Shown piece by piece: positions 1 to 10,352 of a stretch of DNA of 64,000 bases. Source of the DNA: Burkholderia plantarii (GTDB lineage: Bacteria > Pseudomonadota > Gammaproteobacteria > Burkholderiales > Burkholderiaceae); the NCBI RefSeq assembly GCF_001411805.1, contig NZ_CP007212.1:2604001-2668000 (forward strand), given 5' to 3'. A program made the translations under genes and the position numbers. A model generated the notes under the pieces. It saw only the letters and a list, made by a program, of their open reading frames with translations, was not told the DNA's origin and ran no database searches. Each line of letters opens with the position of its first letter. Position 1 is the stretch's first letter.

Positions 1-805
1 CGATCTACCGCCACGGGTCGATCAGCGAAGTCGTCGACAGCCGCACAAGCGCGACCGCGGCTGGGCGACGCGCCGATGGCGTGGCTGTTCAGACGAACCG
101 CGCGGGCCTGGCGCCAGCAGGACGCCGCGCGTCGCGCCTTCAAGGGATTGAGCCGGTGGGCCATGGACGGCACCACCTTGCGCATCCCGGAGAACCCGCC
201 GATTCGCGAACATTTCGGCGCCCAAGTCCATGCCAGCGGCAAAGTGGCCAGGCTACCCTCAGGTGCGGGCCGTGACCCTGGGCTCGATTCCGGCTCATCT
301 CGTCGCTGCGTGCCAAGCCCCTGCTTGAGTACATCCCGGTCCACTCGCTGGCCATGTTCGACAAGGGCTTCCCGCGCGCCGAAATTCCGTGGGGCCTGAG
401 ATCGGACCAACGCCATCGTCATTTCCTGATTCCGGCCAAATCGAATCCGCGTTGGGAGGCGATGTCGGGGCGGCCCGATGACGCCATGGTGCGCATGCGG
501 GTCTCGCCGCAATCGCGGCGGAAATGTCCTGACCTACGGCAATGGGAGAGCGCACGCGCGATTCGAACGCTCGACGGGAGCCCGCCGAATTGAGCTTCGT
601 CCGATCATTTCACCTCGTCCAGCACGAGATGATGCGGGCGGCTCGCACGCCGGCATTGGCTAAGCCGCCCGCCTTGCTTAAACGCCCGCGCGAGCACCTT
701 GAACGGCTCCTCGACGACAAACGGCCCGACCGCAAATGCGATCGGGCCGTCAAGTCCCGTCCTGTTCGTTACGCCGTCCGGTTCCTCAAAAAGAACCTTA
801 ACTGA
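1..805 (+). pseudogene. IS4-family transposase remnant, frameshifted and internally deleted
   Basis: Fragments of one IS4-type DDE transposase appear in order but in different frames. Around 139-230 is a piece reading AFKGLSRWAMDGTTLRIP. Around 340-480 is SLAMFDKGF followed by FLIPAKSNPRWEAMSG and DDAMVRMRVSPQ. From about 580 to the stop at 803-805 is the C-terminal part, with SFVRSFHLVQHE, LLDDKRPDRKCDR and YAVRFLKKNLN. Between the piece ending near RAIRTLDGS (about 580) and the C-terminal piece, the stretch that normally carries the catalytic Glu region is missing, so an internal deletion is inferred in addition to at least two frameshifts. The 5' end runs off the window. It cannot encode an active transposase. 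Confidence 0.85.
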
Positions 806-936
806 ACGGCAATAGCCCTTCGGGGGCGCTGTTTTTGTTTGAATCCACGGTCGAAAGCCGCCGCTCGCGTCCGAATGCCAGCACACGGTCGCCAATGATC
901 AATCCCCATTAAAATTCGAGGCTATTCAGGGCCAGA

Positions 937-952
937 GTTTTTGCGCAAAAAC
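937..952. repeat. Perfect 16-bp palindrome upstream of the NlpC/P60 gene
   Basis: GTTTTTGCGCAAAAAC is a perfect palindrome in an AT-rich stretch between the IS remnant and the lipoprotein gene, about 140 bp before its start codon. It could be a binding site for a dimeric regulator or part of the old insertion-sequence end. The sequence alone does not decide between these. Confidence 0.5.
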
Positions 953-1092
953 TTCTTTTAGCTGCTCAAAATTCAGGCAACTTCTCAAGTCCCGCCTGAA
1001 GAGTTCTTGCCGAAGCCACGCCGGACCGACTACCATCCGCATTACCCGTCGTCATGCGGCGGACGCCTCGCTGGCGCCCGCCCCTCCTCCCG

Positions 1093-2295
1093 ATGCTGCG
1101 AATCTGGCTGTCGATCGTCGTCGTTTCCCTGCTTGCCGCGTGCTCGACCGCACCGCAGCAGCAGTCGGCACGCTCGTCGGGGAGCCCACGCATCACCACG
1201 CCGCGTGCCTTCGCGCCGCCGCCCGGCTTCCCCAACTTCGTCGATCACAGCATCGGCCGCGAGGAAATCCCGATCCAGGCGATGAGCCTCGTCGGCATCC
1301 CCTACCGCTGGGGTGGCAACACGCCCGACGCCGGCTTCGACTGCAGCGGCCTCGTGCGCTACATCGTGTCGCGCGCCGCCAACGTCTCGCTGCCGCGCAC
1401 CACCGCCGAGATGAGCACGCGCGGCGTATCGGTCGAGCCCGACGAGATCGCCCCCGGCGATCTCGTGTTCTTCAACACCACCGGACGGCCGCACTCACAC
1501 GTCGGGATCTACGTCGGCAAGCTGCGCTTCGTCAACGCGCCCTCGACGGGCGGCACGGTGCGGCTCGACTATCTGACCAACCCTTACTGGGCCAAGCACT
1601 TCGACGGCATCCGGCGCGTCGCGCCGCCGCGCCATACGCCGACGCCGTTCGACACACCGACCTACGAAGCCGACAATCGCGCGCCCGAGCCGGTGCCGGC
1701 CTCACCGCCGCCGGCGTTGTCCTCGACGCCGCGCGCGGCGCCCGCCGCCGTGCCGGCCTACGCGGCCGCGCGGCTCGAGACGACACCTGCCGCCGTGCCG
1801 GCGCCGGCCGCGATCGTGGCCGCGCCGGCAACGGAGCCCGGCACCGCCGTCGCCACCAATGGCATGTCGCCACCGGTTCCGAACGGCGCGGCGGACGGCG
1901 ACGCGTTCGAGCCGCCGCCCGCCGCGCTGTCGGCCGCGCAGCGTCAGGCTCGCGCGGCAGGCGCGACGACCGCCGTCGCAACGAACCCGGCCGCACCGGT
2001 CATGCCGTCCGCTTCCGCGAGCGCGAACGCCGGGACAGCGGCCGCCCCGCGCGGAAGCGCCTATGCCGCCGCACCCGACACCACGCCGGTGGCGAACGCG
2101 ACCGCCGAACCCGACGCGATCGACGCCGCCGCCGACGCGTTCGAGCCGCCCCCACCCACGGCACGCGCGGCCGCACGACAGGCGCAGATGGCCTCGCCCG
2201 ACGGCGTGCGGATCATTCGCGCCTCGACGGCACCGCCGCCCGCCTCCGGCAACGGCGACGATCCGATCGCCCGTTTCGCGAACGGCAGTTACTGA
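1093..2295 (+). CDS. NlpC/P60-family lipoprotein, probable peptidoglycan endopeptidase
   Basis: The N-terminus has a lipoprotein signal, a hydrophobic run followed by the lipobox LLAAC with Cys17, so the protein is probably membrane-anchored in the periplasm. Residues about 55-180 form an NlpC/P60 cysteine peptidase domain, with catalytic Cys in FDCSGLVRY and His in HSHVGIYVG. The family cleaves D-Glu-diaminopimelate bonds in stem peptides. The remaining ~220 residues are an unusual low-complexity Ala/Pro tail in which DAFEPPP occurs twice, each time followed by an Ala-rich segment and an RQA motif. The ATG at 1093 was chosen because an upstream in-frame ATG at 1054 would put Arg/Pro-rich sequence before the signal peptide. 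The substrate is inferred from the family. Confidence 0.85.
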   Translation: MLRIWLSIVVVSLLAACSTAPQQQSARSSGSPRITTPRAFAPPPGFPNFVDHSIGREEIPIQAMSLVGIPYRWGGNTPDAGFDCSGLVRYIVSRAANVSLPRTTAEMSTRGVSVEPDEIAPGDLVFFNTTGRPHSHVGIYVGKLRFVNAPSTGGTVRLDYLTNPYWAKHFDGIRRVAPPRHTPTPFDTPTYEADNRAPEPVPASPPPALSSTPRAAPAAVPAYAAARLETTPAAVPAPAAIVAAPATEPGTAVATNGMSPPVPNGAADGDAFEPPPAALSAAQRQARAAGATTAVATNPAAPVMPSASASANAGTAAAPRGSAYAAAPDTTPVANATAEPDAIDAAADAFEPPPPTARAAARQAQMASPDGVRIIRASTAPPPASGNGDDPIARFANGSY

Positions 2296-2356
2296 GTTCG
2301 ACCCCGCGTTCAGCGCCGAACGGCGGGCCGCGACGCACTCACCCTGACCTGGCCCA

Positions 2357-2401
2357 GAAAAGCAAAACGCCGCGGCCATATCGGCACGCGGCGCTGCTTT
2401 A
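2357..2401. terminator. Imperfect hairpin between convergent genes
   Basis: An inverted repeat (CGCCGCG ... CGCGGCG, flanked by AAAGCA ... TGCTTT) lies between the stop codons of the NlpC/P60 gene and the phosphate transporter. It probably serves as a bidirectional terminator, although the stem is interrupted and the T-tract is short. Confidence 0.45.
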
Positions 2402-2445
2402 CGTTCTCGCTGAATCCGGCGGCGCGACGCCGCCGACATCACGCA

Positions 2446-3456
2446 TCAAAACACCCGGTGCCCCACCCACCAACCCGCCGCGGCAATCAGCGCCGAGGCC
2501 GGGATCGTCAGCACCCAGGCCCAGACGATGTTGCCGGCCACGCCCCAGCGCACGGCCGACAGCTTGCGCGTCGCGCCCACGCCGACGATCGCGCCCGTAA
2601 TGGTATGCGTGGTCGACACGGGAATGCCGAGCCACGACGCCGAGAACAGCGTGATCGCGCCGCCCAGTTCGGCGCAGAAACCGCCGACCGGCTTGAGCTT
2701 GGTGATCTTCTGCCCCATGGTGCGCACGATCCGCCAGCCGCCGAACAGCGTGCCGAGCCCCATCGACAGGTAGCAGGCGCCGATCACCCAGACGGGCGGC
2801 GCGTCGGCGCCGGCGGACGCATAGCCGGTCGCGATCAGCAGCATCCAGATCATGCCGATCGTCTTCTGCGCGTCGTTGCCGCCGTGCCCGAGGCTGTAGA
2901 GCCCGGCCGAAACCAGTTGCAGCTTGCGGAAACGCCGGTCCACCTTGCTCGGTGGCGTGCGGAAATAGAACCACGACACCACGAGCATGAACAGCGAGCC
3001 GAGCACGAAGCCCAGCAGCGGCGAGATGAAGATGAAGGCGACCGTCTTCATCAGCCCGTCGAGGTTCAGCGAGCCCCAGCCCGACTTCGCGACGGCCGCG
3101 CCGACCAGCCCGCCGATCAGCGCATGCGACGAACTCGACGGAATCCCGTAATACCAGGTGATGACGTTCCAGCCGATCGCGCCGACGAGCGCGCCGAACA
3201 CCACGTAGTGGTCGACGATCGCGGGATCGATGGTGCCCTTGCCGACGGTCTGCGCGACCTTCAGGTGGAATACGAAATAGGCGATGACGTTGAACACGGC
3301 CGCGAACGCGACCGCCTGCTGCGGCTTCAGCACGCCGGTGGAGACCACCGTGGCGATCGAGTTCGCCGCGTCGTGGAAGCCGTTCATGAAGTCGAACACG
3401 AGCGCGACGATCACGAGCGTCGCGACGGCCCAGATGGCGAGTTGTATCGAATGCAT
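2446..3456 (-). CDS. pit: PiT-family low-affinity inorganic phosphate transporter
   Basis: A 336-residue, strongly hydrophobic protein with about ten membrane segments and the two inverted PHO-4 signature repeats, GFHDAANSIAT near residue 26 and GHGGNDAQKTIG in the second half. These are the phosphate/cation-binding elements of the Pit family, which imports metal-phosphate with proton or sodium coupling. It lies 10 bp downstream of a DUF47 gene on the same strand, the usual operon partner. At 336 residues it is the short bacterial form, smaller than E. coli PitA (~500). Function is from strong family resemblance; ion specificity is not shown by the sequence. Confidence 0.93.
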   Translation of the reverse strand: MHSIQLAIWAVATLVIVALVFDFMNGFHDAANSIATVVSTGVLKPQQAVAFAAVFNVIAYFVFHLKVAQTVGKGTIDPAIVDHYVVFGALVGAIGWNVITWYYGIPSSSSHALIGGLVGAAVAKSGWGSLNLDGLMKTVAFIFISPLLGFVLGSLFMLVVSWFYFRTPPSKVDRRFRKLQLVSAGLYSLGHGGNDAQKTIGMIWMLLIATGYASAGADAPPVWVIGACYLSMGLGTLFGGWRIVRTMGQKITKLKPVGGFCAELGGAITLFSASWLGIPVSTTHTITGAIVGVGATRKLSAVRWGVAGNIVWAWVLTIPASALIAAAGWWVGHRVF

Positions 3457-3466
3457 CGTCGTCGGC

Positions 3467-4093
3467 TCAGGCGTTTTCCAGCACGATGCCTTCGATGATG
3501 TTCGCCACGTCCTCGCACTTGTCGGTGATTTCCTCGAGCAGTTCGTAGACCGCCTTCAGCTTGATCAGCGTCTTGACGTCGTTCTCCTCGCGGAACAGCT
3601 TCGAGATGGCCGAACGCAGCACGCGGTCCGCCTCCGACTCCCAGCGGTCGATCTCCTCGCAGGCCTTGAGGATGCGCGCGGACTGCTTCATGTCCGACAG
3701 CAGCGCCACCGCCTGCTGCAGGTACTGCGCGGTCTGCGTGACGATCCGCGCGAGCTGGCTCGCCTCAGCGGTCACGGCCTGCACGTCGTAGAGCAGCACG
3801 GCCGTGGCGACGTCTTCCATCAGGTCGAGGACGTCGTCCATCGTCGTGATCAGCTTGTGGATGTCGTCACGGTCAATCGGCGTGATGAAGGTCTTGTGCA
3901 GCAGGTCCAGCGTTTCGTGGGTGAGCTTGTCCGCCGATTTCTCGGCCGACTGGACCTTCTGCTTGTGGATCTCGGCGTCCGCGAGATTGTCGATCAGCAA
4001 TTCGAGCTCGCGGCCGCCGGCCACGATGAAATTCGCGTGCGAATTGAAGATTTCGAAGAACTTGCCCTCGGTGGGCATAAATCTGCCGAACAT
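3467..4093 (-). CDS. DUF47 (PhoU-like) accessory protein of the Pit transporter
   Basis: A 208-residue all-helical protein of the DUF47/TIGR00153 family, related to PhoU, with acidic helical motifs such as TTMDDVLDLMEDVA and EEIDRWESEADRVL. Members are encoded next to pit genes and are thought to modulate phosphate uptake. The start at 4093 (MFGRFMPTEGKFF) matches the family N-terminus; an ATG seven codons upstream is less likely. The stop is 10 bp from the pit start, so the two are very probably one operon with this gene first. The regulatory role is inferred from family context. Confidence 0.88.
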   Translation of the reverse strand: MFGRFMPTEGKFFEIFNSHANFIVAGGRELELLIDNLADAEIHKQKVQSAEKSADKLTHETLDLLHKTFITPIDRDDIHKLITTMDDVLDLMEDVATAVLLYDVQAVTAEASQLARIVTQTAQYLQQAVALLSDMKQSARILKACEEIDRWESEADRVLRSAISKLFREENDVKTLIKLKAVYELLEEITDKCEDVANIIEGIVLENA

Positions 4094-4229
4094 GAAGTTT
4101 CCGGAAATTGTCAAATGACTGTCACAAAAGCGGCGTCATTGTACCGTCTCCAGGAACCTCGGTCGCAGCGAAGCACGCCGCACCGCGATCAGATACAACA
4201 TTTTGTGACGCGGGCTTTACAAGCGGACT

Positions 4230-5612
4230 TCACTCGCCATAGAAAGTCTGTGCGCCGGCGAAGTTGTCGAACTTCGTGAATTGCCCCGTGAAAGTCAGGC
4301 GCACCGGCCCGATCGGGCCGTTACGCTGCTTGCCGATGATGATCTCGGCGGTGCCCTTGTCGGGGCTGTCGGGGTTGTAGACCTCGTCGCGGTAGATGAA
4401 CAGGATCACGTCGGCATCCTGTTCGATAGCGCCCGATTCGCGCAGGTCCGACATCACCGGGCGCTTGTTCGGCCGCTGCTCCAGGCCGCGGTTCAGCTGC
4501 GAGAGCGCGATCACCGGCACGTCGAGCTCCTTGGCGAGGCTCTTCAGCGAACGCGAGATTTCGGAGATTTCGGTGGCGCGATTCTCGCCCTGCGACGAAC
4601 CCGTCATCAGCTGCAGGTAGTCGACGATGATCAGGCCGAGCTTGCCGCACTGCCGCGCGAGCCGGCGCGCGCGCGAGCGCAGTTCCATCGGGTTCAGGCC
4701 GCCCGTCTCGTCGATGAACAGCTGCGCCTCGCTCATCTTCTGCACCGCGTGCGTCAGTTTCGGCCAGTCCTCGTCGGTCAGGCGCCCGGTACGCATGCGG
4801 TGCTGGTCGAGCCGGCCCACCGAGCCGAGCATCCGCATCACGAGTTGGGTGCCCGGCATTTCCATCGAGAACACGGCGACCGGCAGGCCATATTCGACGG
4901 CGACGTATTCACCGATGTTCATCGAGAACGCGGTCTTCCCCATTGACGGTCGGCCGGCCACGATGATCAGCTCGCCGCCATGCATCCCCGAGGTCATCCG
5001 GTCGAGATCGACGAAGCCGGTCGGGGTGCCCGTGACATCGCTCGGGTTCGCGGTGTGATACAGCGTATCGATCCGCTCGACCACCTGCGTGAGCAGCGGC
5101 CCGATGTCGAGAAAGCCCTGGGTGCCGCGCGCGCCCTCCTCGGCGATCGAGAACACCTTCGATTCGGCCTCGTCCAGCAGCTGGCGCACTTCCTTGCCCT
5201 GCGGATTGAACGCGTCGGCCGCGATCTCGTCGGCCACCGACACGAGCCGGCGCAGCACCGCGCGATCGCGCACGATTTCGGCGTAGCGGCGTATGTTCGC
5301 GGCGCTCGGCGTGTTCTGCGCGAGCGCGTTCAGGTAGGCCAGCCCGCCCACGTCGTCGGCCTTGCCCGAGGTGACGAGCGCCTCGTACACGGTCACCACG
5401 TCGGCCGGCCGCGTCGAGGCGATCAGCCGCCCGATGTGCTCGTAGATCAGCCGGTGATCGTAGCGGTAGAAATCCTGCTGCGACAGAAAGTCGGCGATGC
5501 GGTCCCATGCGCTGTTGTCGAGCAGGAGGCCGCCCAGCACCGATTGCTCGGCCTCGACCGAGTGCGGCGGGACTTTCAGCGATTCGATTTGGGGGTCGTG
5601 CGGCACGTTCAT
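4230..5612 (-). CDS. dnaB: Replicative DNA helicase DnaB
   Basis: A 460-residue hexameric 5'-3' helicase that unwinds DNA at the fork and contacts primase. The N-terminal helical domain (about 15-120, starting near PPHSVEAEQSVLGGLLLD) is followed by a RecA-like ATPase domain with Walker A GRPSMGKTAFS, Walker B LIIVDYLQLM, and the conserved SQLNRGLEQR and DLRESGAIEQDADV segments. Length is normal for the family. It is the last gene of the rpsF-priB-rpsR-rplI-dnaB block, 194 bp beyond rplI. A terminator hairpin in that gap suggests it also has its own promoter. No intein or frameshift is present. Confidence 0.98.
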   Translation of the reverse strand: MNVPHDPQIESLKVPPHSVEAEQSVLGGLLLDNSAWDRIADFLSQQDFYRYDHRLIYEHIGRLIASTRPADVVTVYEALVTSGKADDVGGLAYLNALAQNTPSAANIRRYAEIVRDRAVLRRLVSVADEIAADAFNPQGKEVRQLLDEAESKVFSIAEEGARGTQGFLDIGPLLTQVVERIDTLYHTANPSDVTGTPTGFVDLDRMTSGMHGGELIIVAGRPSMGKTAFSMNIGEYVAVEYGLPVAVFSMEMPGTQLVMRMLGSVGRLDQHRMRTGRLTDEDWPKLTHAVQKMSEAQLFIDETGGLNPMELRSRARRLARQCGKLGLIIVDYLQLMTGSSQGENRATEISEISRSLKSLAKELDVPVIALSQLNRGLEQRPNKRPVMSDLRESGAIEQDADVILFIYRDEVYNPDSPDKGTAEIIIGKQRNGPIGPVRLTFTGQFTKFDNFAGAQTFYGE

Positions 5613-5719
5613 GGCTTGGGATTATCGCGAAATGGGCCGGGATGCGCCAGCCGCCAACGGGCCGCCGCCGCCATCGGGTCGCCGCGGGATCCCGATCGGA
5701 TCACGAGCGAAGCGAAAAC

Positions 5720-5753
5720 GAAAAAGGCAGGGCCGGTTTCCCGTGCCCTGCCT
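5720..5753 (-). terminator. Rho-independent terminator after rplI
   Basis: On the minus strand, AGGCAGGGC and GCCCTGCCT form a 9-bp stem with an 11-nt loop, followed by five T residues. It lies between the rplI stop and the dnaB start and should end most transcripts of the ribosomal operon. Confidence 0.8.
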
Positions 5754-5806
5754 CGTGGCCCGGACGGCGGAGCCGCCCGAACCGGACCTGCTTGCGTCAG
5801 TGTACG

Positions 5807-6259
5807 TTAAGCGTGATCGCCGATCACGTTCACCGTCACGTCGACCACGACGTCCGTGTGCAGCGCGACCTGCACGCCGTGCTCGCCGATCATCTTCAGC
5901 GGGCCTTCCGACAGGCGAACCTGCGCCTTCTCGACTTCGTAGCCGGCCTTCTTCAGCACTTCCGCGATGTCCGCGTTCGTGACCGAGCCGAACAGACGGC
6001 CGTCCACGCCCGACTTCTGCGTGATTTCGAACGACTGGCCGTTCAGCTTCTCGCCGACTGCCTGGGCGGCCGACAGCTTCTCGGCGGCGACCTTCTCGAG
6101 TTCCGCGCGGCGGACTTCGAATTCGGCGATCGCGTCCTTCGTCGCGCGGCGAGCCTTGCGGTTCGGGATCAGGAAGTTGCGTGCGTAGCCGTCCTTGACC
6201 TTGACGATGTCACCCAGGTTGCCCAGGTTCGCGACTTTTTCCAACAGAATGATTTGCAT
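5807..6259 (-). CDS. rplI: 50S ribosomal protein L9
   Basis: A 150-residue protein with the L9 N-terminal signature [13 protein letters not shown] and [13 protein letters not shown], a long connecting helix and a C-terminal domain with [15 protein letters not shown]9 binds 23S rRNA near the L1 stalk base and helps maintain reading frame. The length matches the family. It lies 27 bp after rpsR, and the start has the ribosome-binding site AAGGAG just upstream. Confidence 0.98.
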   Translation of the reverse strand: MQIILLEKVANLGNLGDIVKVKDGYARNFLIPNRKARRATKDAIAEFEVRRAELEKVAAEKLSAAQAVGEKLNGQSFEITQKSGVDGRLFGSVTNADIAEVLKKAGYEVEKAQVRLSEGPLKMIGEHGVQVALHTDVVVDVTVNVIGDHA

Positions 6260-6286
6260 TCGAATTCTCCTTATTGCGTCGCCGGC

Positions 6287-6562
6287 TTACGCCTTGTGCT
6301 GGTCGGTGTACGGCAGCAGCGCGAGGAAACGCGCGCGCTTGATGGCCGTGTCGAGCTGACGCTGGTAATGCGCCTTGGTACCCGTCAGACGCGCCGGCGT
6401 GATCTTGCCGTTCTCGCCGATGAAGTCCTTCAGCGTTTCGGTGTCCTTGTAGTCGATCTGCTCGACACCGGCTGCCGTGAAACGGCAGAACTTCTTGCGC
6501 TTGAAGAGCGGGTTTTGTTGCTGACGACGCTTGTCGAATTTCTTGCCAGTGGGACGGGGCAT
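6287..6562 (-). CDS. rpsR: 30S ribosomal protein S18
   Basis: A 91-residue basic protein with the S18 core: [21 protein letters not shown] followed by [20 protein letters not shown]. It binds the platform of the small subunit together with S6, which is encoded two genes upstream. The gene starts 3 bp after the priB stop, so translational coupling is likely. Confidence 0.98.
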
Positions 6563-6565
6563 GAT

Positions 6566-6865
6566 TCAGTCCTTTCCTATGTCCTGCAATGCTGTGATGT
6601 GAAACACCAGGGTGCGCGCGTTGCGGCTTTTTTTCGCCAGGAAGCCGGTGAAGAGCGTCTCGACGCCCATCTCGCAGCGCTCCAGCCTGCCGCTCGCCTC
6701 GCCGGCGGCCATCGCCTCGATCGTCATTTCGACCTGTCGGCGGATGCCTGCCTCGACGACCTCCGTGCGGTGCTGCAGCGTGCAACTCGCGATCGGAACG
6801 CCTGCCGGCGTGTACCGCACCGGTTGTCGCTCGACGACGCTCGCCGTCAGTTGCAGCCTGTTCAC
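6566..6865 (-). CDS. priB: Primosomal replication protein N (PriB)
   Basis: A 99-residue single-domain OB-fold protein beginning VNRLQLTASVVERQPVRYTP and containing IASCTLQHRTEV and an FLAKKSRNARTLVFHI strand. PriB binds single-stranded DNA and stimulates PriA during replication restart. I use the GTG at 6863-6865 because the family N-terminus starts there; the frame stays open for 73 codons upstream but that part only shadows rpsF. The position between rpsF and rpsR is the standard one in beta- and gammaproteobacteria. The rare GTG start may hold its level below that of the flanking ribosomal proteins (inference). Confidence 0.92.
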   Translation of the reverse strand: MNRLQLTASVVERQPVRYTPAGVPIASCTLQHRTEVVEAGIRRQVEMTIEAMAAGEASGRLERCEMGVETLFTGFLAKKSRNARTLVFHITALQDIGKD

Positions 6866-6903
6866 GAAGTGATGCGTACCCTGATGGCTTGACCGATCCG
6901 GTC

Positions 6904-7278
6904 TTAAGCCTGCGCTTCGGCCGGCTGCGCTGCAGCTGCCTTCTTGGCTTCTTCGCGCTGAACTTCCTTCATCATCGGCGACGGGCCGGTCTCGGCCTTC
7001 TTCATCTTGACGATGAGGTGACGCAGCACGGCGTCGTTGAACTTGAACGCGTGTTCGAGTTCGTCGAGCGTCGCCTGGTCGCACTCGATGTTCATGCAGA
7101 CGTAGTGAGCCTTAGCGAGTTTCTCGATCATGTAGGCCAGTTGACGACGGCCCCAGTCCTCGACGCGGTGGATCTGGCCAGCGCGCGTGGTGATCGTGGA
7201 CTTGTAACGCTCGATCATCGCGGGCACTTGCTCGCTCTGATCGGGATGCACGATGAATACGATTTCGTAATGACGCAT
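6904..7278 (-). CDS. rpsF: 30S ribosomal protein S6
   Basis: A 124-residue protein starting [19 protein letters not shown], with the S6 ferredoxin-like core ([20 protein letters not shown]) and an Ala/Lys/Glu-rich C-terminal tail. S6 pairs with S18 on the small-subunit platform. The ATG at 7278 has a strong AAGGAG ribosome-binding site; upstream in-frame codons do not resemble S6. It is the first gene of the operon, behind a promoter at about 7344-7372. Confidence 0.98.
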   Translation of the reverse strand: MRHYEIVFIVHPDQSEQVPAMIERYKSTITTRAGQIHRVEDWGRRQLAYMIEKLAKAHYVCMNIECDQATLDELEHAFKFNDAVLRHLIVKMKKAETGPSPMMKEVQREEAKKAAAAQPAEAQA

Positions 7279-7343
7279 ACACACTCCTTGTGGATTAAAG
7301 CCACCCGGGCGTCGGAACCGGTGTGGCAAGTGAGAAGCCGAAG

Positions 7344-7372
7344 ATTCTAACCCGAACGACAGGCTCGTGCAA
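7344..7372 (-). promoter_or_regulatory. Probable sigma-70 promoter of the rpsF operon
   Basis: On the minus strand TTGCAC and TAGAAT are separated by exactly 17 bp, the -10 matching consensus at five of six positions. Transcription would start about 60 nt before the rpsF ATG, leaving room for an S6:S18-type autoregulatory leader (inference). Confidence 0.55.
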
Positions 7373-7465
7373 CGGGTTCGCATCGTCCGCCCGCTGAATC
7401 AGCCGTGTTTTCAACGACTTGACCGCGGGGCGCGATCGACCGGGGCGGCCCGGCCCGCCGCGGCG

Positions 7466-8377
7466 TCAGCCCGGGCCGCTCCAGTAGCCCGGCCGCGCGT
7501 AGGCTTCGCGCAGGTAATCGATGAAGTAGCGCACGCGTGCCGGTACGTAGCGCTGCTGCGGGTAGACGGCGAGGATGTCGTAGTCCGGCAGCGCGTAGTC
7601 GTCGAGCACCGTCTCGAGTTCGCCCGTCTCCAGCTGACGCGCGATCTCCCAGGTCGAGCGCCAGCCGAGCCCGAGCCCTTCCGAGACCCAGCGGTGCAGC
7701 AACTCGCCGTCGTTGCAGTCGAGGTTGCCGGCCACGCGGATCGTCACGAGCTTGCCGTTGCGCCGGAAATACCAGCCGCGGTTCTGTCCCCCTTGCAGAT
7801 TGAAGGCGAGGCAATTGTGCTTCGGCAGGTCGTCGAGCGATTGCGGCCGGCCGTGCCGGCGGAAATAGTCGGGCGTGCCGCACACCACGCGGCGATTGTT
7901 CGCGAGCTTCACCGCGACGAAGTTCGGATCGACCACGCCGCCGATCCGGATCGACAGGTCGTAGCCCTCGCGGACCAGATCGACGACGCGGTCGGTCAGG
8001 TTGAACGACAGCTGCAGGTCCGGCTTGTCGGCGACGAAGGCCGGCGCGAGCGGCGCGACGTGCTTGCGGCCGAACGCGGCCGGCGCCGACACGATCAGGT
8101 GCCCGTTCACGGCGCGGCGCCCGGCCGCGAGCTCGTTTTCGGCCTGGTCCCAGTCGCCGAGCAGCCCGCGGCAGCGTTCGAGGAACGCGGCGCCCTCCTC
8201 GCTCACCACCAGCCGCCGCGTCGAGCGATACATCAGCTTCACGCCGAGCCGCTTCTCCAGCGCGTCGATGCGCCGCCCCAGCACGACGGGCGACACCCCC
8301 TCCTCGAGCGCGGCCGCCGCCAGGCTGCCCGCGTCGGCCACGCGCACGAACGTCTCGATCTGCTTGAAGCGGTCCAT
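7466..8377 (-). CDS. LysR-type transcriptional regulator, probable regulator of gcl-hyi-glxR
   Basis: A 303-residue LysR regulator. The winged helix-turn-helix (about 1-60) starts MDRFKQIETFVRVADAGSL and contains ALEEGVSPVVLGRRIDALE. The periplasmic-binding-like effector domain follows (GHLIVSAPAAFGRKHV, then YDLSIRIGG and DYFRRHGRP). The start at 8377 is the canonical LysR N-terminus; an upstream ATG at 8431 is unlikely. It diverges from gcl with two inverted repeats in the shared 163-bp region, so it very likely controls the glyoxylate genes and itself. The effector is unknown; glyoxylate or a related C2/C3 acid would be a guess. Confidence 0.9.
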   Translation of the reverse strand: MDRFKQIETFVRVADAGSLAAAALEEGVSPVVLGRRIDALEKRLGVKLMYRSTRRLVVSEEGAAFLERCRGLLGDWDQAENELAAGRRAVNGHLIVSAPAAFGRKHVAPLAPAFVADKPDLQLSFNLTDRVVDLVREGYDLSIRIGGVVDPNFVAVKLANNRRVVCGTPDYFRRHGRPQSLDDLPKHNCLAFNLQGGQNRGWYFRRNGKLVTIRVAGNLDCNDGELLHRWVSEGLGLGWRSTWEIARQLETGELETVLDDYALPDYDILAVYPQQRYVPARVRYFIDYLREAYARPGYWSGPG

Positions 8378-8407
8378 CGGCGGCCTCCCGGTGCCCCGAT
8401 CGATGCG

Positions 8408-8451
8408 CCGGACAGCCTGTCCGGACGGCATTCGATACTTTTAGTTTCGAA
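8408..8451. promoter_or_regulatory. Two inverted repeats, candidate LysR operator between the regulator and gcl
   Basis: CCGGACA-GCC-TGTCCGG (8408-8424) is a perfect 7-3-7 dyad. TTCGA-N11-TCGAA (8431-8451) is a perfect 5-11-5 dyad with the spacing typical of LysR-type T-N11-A boxes. Both lie in the divergent intergenic region, where such a regulator normally binds. Confidence 0.6.
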
Positions 8452-8540
8452 ATAAGCGACGAGCGCCGATCTTATCAAAGCTTTCACGTCCACCTAAAGT
8501 GGCGACGACAACGTGATCCGTGATTCCCAAGGAGACATTC

Positions 8541-10316
<1,776 letters not shown>

Positions 10317-10352
10317 CCCTTGCTTCCTTCTGACCGACCGGAGACACCCGCC

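Noticed and set aside
1..805. Functional insertion sequence
   Set aside because: Frameshifts and an internal deletion remove the catalytic core; no single frame encodes a complete transposase.
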